NCBI GenBank assembly: GCA_016718345.1
Contig: JADKDN010000018.1
Coordinates: 1-25,640, forward strand
DNA: 25,640 bases
Direction: 5' to 3'
Origin: Flavobacterium sp.
Lineage (GTDB): Bacteria > Bacteroidota > Bacteroidia > Flavobacteriales > Flavobacteriaceae
The position numbers were made by a program, and so were the translations under genes. Positions 19,038 through 25,640 of this stretch are shown one piece after another (the stretch's first letter is position 1; each line of letters begins with the position of its first letter). The notes beneath the pieces are model-generated. The model did not search any database. It was not told the origin of the DNA and worked only from the letters and a program-made list of their open reading frames with translations.

Positions 19038-19778
19038 TTATTTCCAATTCAATTGTAGCGCACAACTAGTTTTTTCGTCTTTCGTAATGCTAAAAATGGT
19101 TGCCTTTTCTGTTATACATTCATGAAGGACTATTTTATCACCCAGTGATAATTCTTTAAGAAAATTCATTTCAAAACTGTCAATATTTTGATTTAGAATT
19201 AGATTTTCATCAACTAAATCGAAGCACCATTCCAAATATTTTATATTATTTACATGATTTACAATATCTAAATCAGATAAACATACTGTTTTTTCAAAAA
19301 GAATCTCTTTGTCTTTCGAAATATCTATTTTGGAGAACGAATCTTTTGTAGCTTTTTCATTTGGAAACAATTCAAAATGCTCATAAGGCAACGCCAATGC
19401 TTCAGGTCTTCGTGTTTGAGTATTAAAAACAGCCCAAAAAGTCTCAGATCCAATAATCTTTTTTCCGTTAACATACATTTCTAAAGCACGAACCGAACGA
19501 GAATTTTCTAAAGAATTAATCCACGTTTTTACCGTTACAATATCTCTCCATTTTGGCAATTCTAAAACTTCAACTCGCATTCTGCTCAACACCCAAGCTT
19601 GATGAAACTCCTGCATGTCTGTAAAACTAATGCCGCCAATTTCAGAATGAGCTGCAGCCGTTAGTTGCAAAAGATTACACAGTTCAGTGTATTTTAAAAA
19701 ACCATTGGGTGCACATTGTGTAAAATTGATTTCCCAATCTTTGCTTAATATGGATGTGAAGTTGGATGAAATTGGCAT
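19038..19778 (-). CDS. Acyl-ACP thioesterase (FatA/FatB-like double hotdog)
   Basis: Intact 246-residue protein. It hydrolyses acyl-ACP to release fatty acids in the cytoplasm. It has the two hotdog halves of the bacterial acyl-ACP thioesterase family: the first with LLQLTAAAHSEIGG and AWVLSRMRVEV, the second with DLDIVNHVNNIKYLEWCFD. In the latter the Asn-His pair and the following Glu correspond to the known active site of plant and bacterial members. The WxVL and RxARxxEM-like (SRSVRALEMYV) motifs also fit. Chain-length preference cannot be read from the sequence. Its ATG follows the miaA stop with a one-base gap (TAAaATG), so it is the last gene of the six-gene run. Confidence 0.9.
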   Translation of the reverse strand: MPISSNFTSILSKDWEINFTQCAPNGFLKYTELCNLLQLTAAAHSEIGGISFTDMQEFHQAWVLSRMRVEVLELPKWRDIVTVKTWINSLENSRSVRALEMYVNGKKIIGSETFWAVFNTQTRRPEALALPYEHFELFPNEKATKDSFSKIDISKDKEILFEKTVCLSDLDIVNHVNNIKYLEWCFDLVDENLILNQNIDSFEMNFLKELSLGDKIVLHECITEKATIFSITKDEKTSCALQLNWK

Positions 19779-19779
19779 T

Positions 19780-20709
19780 TTATATACGATTAATCATTTT
19801 AGTTATATAGTTGATAATTTCATCTTTATCAGTCAAATAATCAAACCATTTGGTTTCTTCATTTCTTTTAAACCAGGTCAATTGTCTTTTTGAAAATCTA
19901 CGGGTGTTTTTTTTTATTTCTTCAATGGCAAATTCTAACGTAAATTCACCTTCAAAAAAACTAAATAATTCTCTGTAACCCACAGTTTGAAGAGCATTTA
20001 ATTCTTTATACGGAAATAGCTCTTTGGCTTCAGCTAATAAGCCTTGGTTCATCATACTATCAACACGCTGATTGATTCTATCATAAATAACTGTTCTTTC
20101 GGCCTCAAGACCAATGAGAATAGGAGCGAAGTTTCTACTGCTTTTCTTTTGATTTAAAAAAGAAGAGTAGGGTGCTCCTGAACCTAAACACACTTCAACA
20201 AACCGCATCATGCGTTGTGGATTTTGAAGTGTTTGAGGATTTTCCAATGCCAATTTTTGAAAATAAGTCGGATCTAATTCTTGTAATTGCTTTTGTAAAT
20301 AGGCAATACCTAGTTTTTCGTAATTAGATTGTATCGTCTTTCGAATATCAGGACTAATTTCTGGAAAAGTATCAAAACCTTTCAAAATGGCATCAACATA
20401 CAATCCTGAACCGCCAACGAGAATTACAAGATTATTCGTTAAAAACAATTCGTCTAGTTTTGCTATGGCTTCTTTCTCAAAATCGCCCACGTTATAGGTG
20501 TCAAAAATAGATTTGTTTTGGATAAAGTGATGCTTAGCTAAAGCTAATTCTTCAAGGCTAGGAACAGCAGTGCCAATGTTCATTTCTTTAAAAAACTGTC
20601 GGCTGTCACAAGAAAGAATGTCACACTTATAGTGCTGTGCCAAAACAATACTCAATGCTGTCTTTCCTATTGCAGTTGGGCCAACAATTGTAATTAGAAA
20701 TTTTGCCAT
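19780..20709 (-). CDS. miaA: tRNA dimethylallyltransferase
   Basis: Intact 309-residue enzyme, normal length. It transfers the dimethylallyl group to A37 of tRNAs that read codons beginning with U. The P-loop is GPTAIGKTALS (residues 10-20), followed by the DSRQFFKEMNIGTA region and VGGSGLYVDAIL. The C-terminal part has TVGYRELFSFFEG and the conserved KKNTRRFSKRQLTWFKR, typical of MiaA. It is separated by one base from the nuclease gene upstream (TAAaATG) and by one base from the thioesterase gene downstream, so translational coupling is likely. It is one of the few genes in this window with no frame damage. Confidence 0.97.
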   Translation of the reverse strand: MAKFLITIVGPTAIGKTALSIVLAQHYKCDILSCDSRQFFKEMNIGTAVPSLEELALAKHHFIQNKSIFDTYNVGDFEKEAIAKLDELFLTNNLVILVGGSGLYVDAILKGFDTFPEISPDIRKTIQSNYEKLGIAYLQKQLQELDPTYFQKLALENPQTLQNPQRMMRFVEVCLGSGAPYSSFLNQKKSSRNFAPILIGLEAERTVIYDRINQRVDSMMNQGLLAEAKELFPYKELNALQTVGYRELFSFFEGEFTLEFAIEEIKKNTRRFSKRQLTWFKRNEETKWFDYLTDKDEIINYITKMINRI

Positions 20710-20710
20710 T

Positions 20711-22073
20711 TTAGAATCGTTTAATTTTTAAACTTTTACTCTTTCTAATATGACTTTGAATGATATTTCGAGTATCTCGATTGTTTTGCATCGGAATAAT
20801 AATGTTTCTTAAAATTTCGATAGTGTTAATTTGGTAATTCAAATCATAAAAGGCATAGCCTTTATAAATTCCATTTTCAATCAAAACTGCACTACGTTCA
20901 TTGACAGTTCGTCCACGATCAATGAGTACCATATTTTGGTTGTCGAAACTGTTGTTGTTTATAAATTCCTGTACTCTTGAATTATATTCAGCAGGAACTA
21001 TTTTGCCAATACAGGCGCCATCACACTCTTTAATTTTGTATTGAAAACATTCTTTAGTAGTATCGTATAATCCTGTTAGTTTTTGACATAAATTATAATG
21101 TGAGGTGATTCTAAACAATGCATTTTTTTCCTTCTTGCAGTGTTGTAAATGAAGTGATTTCTTTTTTCCGACCATCAGCTTTTTGCAATTTTAAATTGAT
21201 ATAACCATTAGAATCAATTTCTTGGTATAATGCCCATTGAAAAATGCTTTTTCGTTGAGCTCTGTTCAGAATTGGTTTGTTGATTTTAATTTCTTCACTT
21301 TCTTTCAATAAAGCTATTAGTTCGCACCCAGTTTCATCATAAGTAACAGAAAAAACGGCAGCTTGAATTTTTTTGCTCTTAGTTGATGTACCCGTAAAAT
21401 GTTGGTTGATACGTTTTTTTATATTTCTACTTTTACCAATATAAATTAGGTCACCTATCTGATTGTAAATATAATAGACCCCTGTTTTTGAAGGTAAACT
21501 TTCAATGATATCTAACAGTTTTGGAGCAATTCCTTTAATTACTTCGGTCTTAACTAACTCTTTTAAAATTACTTTTTCTACGTCTTTGTCCAAAAGCATT
21601 TTAAATAGTTTCACTGTTGCTAGTGCATCTCCGCTAGCACGATGTCTGTCTGCCATAGGAATTCCCAAAGCGCGAACAAGTTTTCCTAAACTATAGGAAG
21701 CTTGTTCCGGAATTAAAGCCTTTGCCAATTCGACTGTGCATAGTGTTTTAGCTTCAAAATTATAGCCCAAACGACGAAATTCAGTTCTAAGAATCCGAAA
21801 ATCAAAACTGGCATTGTGCGCAACAATAATGCAATCTTGAGTAATTTCAATAATTCGTTTGGCGACCTCATAGAATTTTGGAGCCGATCGTAGCATAGCA
21901 TTGTTAATTCCTGTGAGTTTTACCACAAACGGTTGAATTGGGATTTCGGGATTAACTAAGCTAATGAACTGATCTACAATTTCATGACCATCAAATTTGT
22001 AAATAGCGATTTCTGTAATTCCTTCTTCGTTGAATTGTCCTCCAGTGGTTTCTATGTCGAGTATGCAGTAAAT
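20711..22073 (-). CDS. DnaQ-like exonuclease fused to a GIY-YIG nuclease domain (frameshift, unusual start)
   Basis: About 454 residues. The N-terminal DEDDh 3'-5' exonuclease domain has motif I ILDIETTGG, motif II AHNASFDFRIL and motif III HRASGDA. The GIY-YIG domain starts at KTGVYYIYNQIGDLIYIGKS and continues KKRINQHF. A Cho/UvrC-like C-terminal part follows. The combination suggests a DNA repair nuclease resembling the E. coli Cho arrangement; the substrate is unknown. An extra A near 21120-21126 breaks the frame at LQEGKNALFRITSHYNL. Upstream, the reading begins I-Y-C-I-L-D with ATT at 22073 where homologs are expected to have ATG. No ATG, GTG or TTG lies between the in-frame stop near 22085 and this codon, so either ATT is used or the start is misread. 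Confidence 0.88.
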
Positions 22074-22114
22074 TTTGTTTAAAGTTTAAGGTTTATAAAG
22101 TTTAAAAATAGTTA

Positions 22115-22781
22115 CTATCTAGTGCCAAATATACTACTTCCGATTCGAACCATCGTACTACCACATTCTATTGCTAAAGGATAATCACCAGACATGCCCA
22201 TTGACAGCGTTTGAAGTTGGAAGTTAGGAGTTAGAAGTTGATTTGTTTTATCAAAAATAGATTTCAAATAGGTGAATTCTTTTTTGATTTGCTCTTGATT
22301 ATTAGTAAAAGTAGCCATTCCCATTAATCCAACAATTCGAATATTTTTCATTCCTTCTTTGTCATTCTGAACAAAGTGAAGAATCTCATGCAACTCATTT
22401 TCATTCAATCCAAATTTAGTATCTTCTTCAGCAATGTGTATTTGTAACAAACAATCAATAATTCGATTGTATTTATTGGCTTGTTTGTTGATTTCCTCCA
22501 ATAATTTTAAGCTATCTACACCATGAATCAAACTCACAAATGGAGCCATAAACTTAACTTTGTTCGTTTGAACATGACCAATCATGTGCCATTGAATGTC
22601 TTTAGGCATTTGTTCCCGTTTTTCAACCAATTCTTGGACATAATTTTCTCCAAAAATGCGTTGACCAGCATTATAGGCTTCCATCAAATCGGAAACGGGT
22701 TTTGTCTTAGAAACAGCAACTAGGGTTACATGCTCTGGTAAAGTAGATTTTATTTTTGAGGAGGTTATTTTTAATTGACAT
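22115..22781 (-). CDS. yggS: YggS/PROSC-family PLP-binding protein (one frameshift)
   Basis: PLP homeostasis protein with an alanine-racemase-like barrel, about 221 residues. The PLP lysine lies in VTLVAVSKTKP. Family motifs FGENYVQEL, WHMIGHVQTNK, MGMATF, MGMSGDYPLAIECGSTMVRI and the final GSSIFGTR are all present. The frame breaks near 22752, where one A too many in an A5 run separates MSIKNNLLK from IKSTLPEHVTLVAV. The start is the ATG at 22781, which overlaps the last 11 bases of the 3-hydroxybutyryl-CoA dehydrogenase gene. Regulation of PLP supply is known for the family; no catalytic reaction is established. Confidence 0.92.
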
Positions 22782-23681
22782 TTTCAATTGTTAATTTAAA
22801 TAAACTGTTTCGAAATTTTCTCTGCTTTTTACTTTCACTATAATCATAAAAACCTTCTCCTGATTTTACACCCAATTTTCCTGCACGAACCATATTGACT
22901 AATAACGGACAAGGCGCATATTTTGGATTTTTGAAACCATCGTACATTACGTTTAATATTGCCAAGCAGACATCCAATCCGATAAAATCGGCTAATTGCA
23001 GTGGTCCCATTGGATGTCCCATTCCCAGTTTCATTACAGTATCAATTTCATAAACACCAGCCACTTTATTGTACAACGTTTCTATGGCTTCATTAATCAT
23101 GGGCATCAAGATTCTATTGGCTACAAAACCAGGATAATCATTGACTTCAACAGGTGTTTTTCCTAATTTTTCGGATAAAGTCATGATGATTTTCGTCACT
23201 TCATCACTTGTGTTGTAACCACGGATAATCTCTACCAATTTCATAATCGGTACTGGATTCATGAAGTGCATCCCGATAACACGTTCAGGATGGGCAACAA
23301 CTGCTCCAATTTGGGTAATAGAAATAGAGGAAGTATTGGTAGCTAAAATGGTATTATGGGAACAAGCTTCGTTTAATTGCTTGAAAATATTCAGTTTTAA
23401 ATCAACATTCTCGGTACGGCTTCAACAACTAAATCAACACCAACAACACCGTCTTTTATATCCGTATAAGCGATGATATTGCTGATTGTTTGTATTTTAT
23501 CTGCTTCGGTAATGGTTCCTTTTGCTATCATTCGATCTAGGTTTGAAGCAATAGTAGCCATTCCTTTATCGAGTGCTTTTTCAGAAACATCTATCAATTT
23601 AACGACAAAACCACTTTGGGCAAAGGTGTGTGCAATTCCCTTACCCATTGTTCCTGCGCCTATTACAGCTATTGTTTTCAT
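22771..23681 (-). CDS. hbd: 3-hydroxybutyryl-CoA (3-hydroxyacyl-CoA) dehydrogenase (one frameshift)
   Basis: NAD(P)-dependent oxidation of 3-hydroxyacyl-CoA in fatty acid or butyrate-type metabolism. It begins MKTIAVIGAGTMGKGIAHTF (Rossmann fold). After the break come NTSSISITQ, GMHFMNPVPIMKLVE with the catalytic His, and DYPGFVANRILMPMINEAI. The C-terminal domain contains MGPLQLADFIGLD and GEGFYDYS. One base is missing near 23408, within EAVPENVDLKLNIF. Length is about 303 residues, slightly long because of a basic extension (KKQRKFRNSLFKL) after the usual end. It follows the oxidoreductase gene by about 11 bases and overlaps yggS by 11. The symbol reflects the family; the true substrate is not proven. 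Confidence 0.9.
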
Positions 23682-23692
23682 AGTATGTTTTG

Positions 23693-24662
23693 TTATTTTT
23701 TTGTTCATCGAATCAATAATCATATACGCTACTCTGAGAGCTTCAGTTCCGTCTTCTAAAGTTACAACTGGAGTTGTATTGTTTACAATAGCATTAGCAA
23801 AAGTTTCTAATTCGTCTAAAATAGCATTATTGGGAGCAACATCTGGATTGTTAAAATAGATTTGTTTTCGTTCTCCTTCAGCATTTTGTAGAATAATATC
23901 AAAGTCACCGGGATTTTCTGGTGCGTCTTTCATTTTTACAACTTCACAAACCTTATCTAAATAATCTACAGAAATATAAGCATCTTTCTGAAAAAAACGG
24001 GACTTACGCATGTTTTTCATTGAAATTCTACTAGAGGTAACATTAGCCACACAACCGTTTTCAAATTCTATTCTAGCATTAGCAATATCGGGGGATTGAC
24101 TTAAAACCGATACTCCACTAGCATGAACAGCCTTTACTTTAGACTTTACCACACTAAGTATGGCATCAATATCGTGAATCATTAAATCCAAAACAACAGG
24201 AACATCAGTACCCCGCGGATTAAATTCGGCCAAACGATGCGTTTCAATAAACATCGGGTTTTCAATTTGATCTTTCACCGCAATGAACGCTGGATTAAAA
24301 CGTTCTACGTGACCGACTTGACCTTTTACTTTATATTCTTTAGCAAGTGCAATGATTTGTTCTGCTTCTTCAACGGTATTTGAAATGGGTTTTTCAATAA
24401 AAACATGTTTGCCAGATTTGATGGCTACTTTTGCACATTTGTAATGAGAAAGAGTAGGGGTTACAATATCTATAACATCGACAGCATGTATTAATTTTGC
24501 AATGGTATCGAATTGTTTGTATCCGAATTCGGCTGCTATTTTAGCTCCATTTTCTTGATTTTCATCATAAAATCCTACCAATTCATATTTTTCTGATTGT
24601 TGCAATAATCGCAAATGTATTTTTCCTAGATGACCTGCACCTAAAACGCCAACTTTTAACAT
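23693..24662 (-). CDS. Gfo/Idh/MocA-family oxidoreductase (stop codon masked by an extra A)
   Basis: About 322 residues. The Rossmann fold begins MLKVGVLGAGHLGKIHLRLL. The EKP motif (HVFIEKPISN) and DLMIHDIDAI, with the family's active-site His-Asp, are present. The substrate is probably a sugar or sugar nucleotide but cannot be named. As sequenced, the frame runs on without a stop into the hbd gene. A seven-A run at 23696-23702, read as six, would end the protein as DSMNKK with TAA at 23693-23695. I therefore treat the fusion as false. The start is the ATG at 24662; a longer reading back to 24770 would overlap the divergent pcm gene. First gene of the six-gene run. Confidence 0.88.
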
Positions 24663-24759
24663 AAAAATGATTTTGAACAAAAATAGGAATTTATTGATAA
24701 AGCATAATTGATAATTGGTAATTTGTTTTCTATTTTTACAGCAATAAATTACTCTAGAT

Positions 24760-25401
24760 TTGAAAGACACTGATAAACATAAAGGACTCAGAAATCAATT
24801 AGTAAGTCACCTGAAGGAAAAAGGAATTGTGGACAAAAATGTTTTAGCAGCTATAGGCAGTATACCAAGACATTTTTTTCTTGATTCCAGTTTTGAAAAT
24901 TTTGCCTATCAAGATAAAGCTTTCCCAATTGGTGAAGATCAAACTATTTCACAACCATATACTGTGGCATTTCAAACACAACTTTTGGAAGTAAAAAAAG
25001 GTCAAAAAATATTAGAAATCGGAACAGGAAGTGGTTATCAAACAGCCGTTTTATTTGCTCTAGGTGCACAAGTATATAGTGTGGAGCGCCAAAACAAATT
25101 GTTTAAAAAGACGAAAAAATTATTGGAAAATTTAGGGATTCGCCCAAAACATTTATCTTTTGGTGATGGATATAAAGGTTTGCCAGATCATGCTCCCTTC
25201 GATAGTATAATTGTTACAGCTGGTGCGCCAATTATCCCCCAAGCTTTGATGGCACAATTAAAAATAGGAGGTAGGTTAGTTATTCCCCTAGGTGAGGATG
25301 TTCAAGTAATGACTTTGTTAATCCGAAAAAACGAAACTCAATTTGAGAAACATGAATGTGGAGAATTTCGTTTTGTACCTTTGTTGGTCAACAAAAATTA
25401 A
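24760..25401 (+). CDS. pcm: Protein-L-isoaspartate O-methyltransferase
   Basis: Intact, 213 residues. Methylates isoaspartyl residues in damaged proteins using S-adenosylmethionine, so that they return to aspartyl. The SAM motif I is ILEIGTGSGYQTAVL, preceded by QTISQPYTVAFQ, the signature region for substrate and SAM binding. VTAGAPIIPQAL and GGRLVIPLGE are also typical. The start must be the TTG at 24760: homologs begin at this point and no ATG lies in the first 200 codons before MAQLK. It is divergent from the Gfo/Idh gene across 97 bases. It is probably a single-gene unit; no terminator is clear downstream. Confidence 0.93.
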   Translation: MKDTDKHKGLRNQLVSHLKEKGIVDKNVLAAIGSIPRHFFLDSSFENFAYQDKAFPIGEDQTISQPYTVAFQTQLLEVKKGQKILEIGTGSGYQTAVLFALGAQVYSVERQNKLFKKTKKLLENLGIRPKHLSFGDGYKGLPDHAPFDSIIVTAGAPIIPQALMAQLKIGGRLVIPLGEDVQVMTLLIRKNETQFEKHECGEFRFVPLLVNKN

Positions 25402-25470
25402 ATTATTCAGGAGAGTCAAAATCTAATAGATACACTGTTAAAAAGATTTATAAAAATTGATATCTTTTAA

Positions 25471-25501
25471 TTGGTAAGAAAAAATAATAAACATACATTT
25501 G
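25471..25501 (+). promoter_or_regulatory. Bacteroidota-type promoter for the last gene
   Basis: TTG (25471-25473), exactly 20 bases, then TACATTTG (25494-25501), a full match to TANNTTTG. The ATG at 25530 is 28 bases downstream, leaving a leader of about 20 bases. It is the best promoter in the window. Confidence 0.65.
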
Positions 25502-25529
25502 CATATAATTCAAAAAAATTCCGGAAAAC

Positions 25530-25640
25530 ATGTTTGAATTTTCACAGTATTTAGGCTTTTTACTTTTTTTAACCGTCCTTACTATAGGATTTTGGTTGAT
25601 GTTTTTTTTGGTAGCTTTCGTCCAGTATTGGGTTGGAGGT
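25530..25640 (+). CDS. Start of a small membrane protein (cut by the window end)
   Basis: Thirty-seven codons from ATG to the window edge, no stop. After MFEFSQYLG comes a long hydrophobic stretch (FLLFLTVLTIGFWLMFFLVA) and then FVQYWVGG, so the N-terminus is one long or two short membrane helices. A good promoter stands just upstream. Too little is present to name a family. Confidence 0.6.
   Translation, partial: MFEFSQYLGFLLFLTVLTIGFWLMFFLVAFVQYWVGG

Noticed and set aside
24755..24762. TAGATTTG, an exact TANNTTTG match, at the pcm start
   Set aside because: It overlaps the TTG start codon, so transcription would begin inside the coding region, and no TTG stands at the right -33 distance. 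It is probably chance.
24663..24770. N-terminal extension of the Gfo/Idh protein to 24770
   Set aside because: The extra 36 residues are low-complexity and overlap the pcm start. The Rossmann motif begins right after the ATG at 24662.

Overview
The window looks like a chromosomal segment of a low-GC Bacteroidota, most likely Flavobacteriaceae and close to Flavobacterium. This rests on protein families and gene order recognised by eye, on initiation regions without Shine-Dalgarno sequences, and on several promoters of the Bacteroidota type (-33 TTG, about 20 bases, -7 TANNTTTG). I see no phage, transposase, CRISPR array, rRNA or tRNA.

Layout. 70-937 (+): membrane-anchored winged-helix regulator. 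990-1457 and 1664-2635 (-): small lipoprotein and exported TPR protein. 2953-3823 (+): stand-alone NAD(P)H-hydrate dehydratase behind a 40-bp duplicated region of TTGTGA/TCACAA half-sites. 8910-3856 (-): threonine operon, an unannotated Thr-rich leader peptide followed by thrA, thrB and thrC. 9140-10645 (+): histidine ammonia-lyase, divergent from the thr operon. 11155-10642 (-): DUF421/YetF membrane protein. 13738-11194 (-): clpC. 14000-17943 (+): gyrA followed by an exported TPR protein. 18032-19037: about 1 kb without an intact gene but with broken coding-like fragments. 24662-19038 (-): tight six-gene run of Gfo/Idh/MocA oxidoreductase, 3-hydroxybutyryl-CoA dehydrogenase, yggS, exonuclease/GIY-YIG nuclease, miaA and acyl-ACP thioesterase. 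24760-25401 (+): pcm. 25530 to the end (+): start of a small membrane protein.

Functionally, thrA, thrB and thrC carry aspartate through homoserine to threonine. The leader peptide, with 8 Thr codons in 33 and overlapping alternative hairpins, suggests control of that operon by threonyl-tRNA supply. The rest is housekeeping: topoisomerase, Clp unfoldase, tRNA modification, fatty acyl metabolism, and metabolite and protein repair (NnrD, Pcm).

A dominant feature is frame-breaking. About twenty single-base gains and losses, mostly in or next to short homopolymers, interrupt 14 genes, including gyrA and clpC, which no viable cell would be expected to have lost. In nearly every case one base restores a protein of normal family length. 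I read these as uncorrected long-read or assembly errors and annotate the genes as full-length CDS, noting each break.
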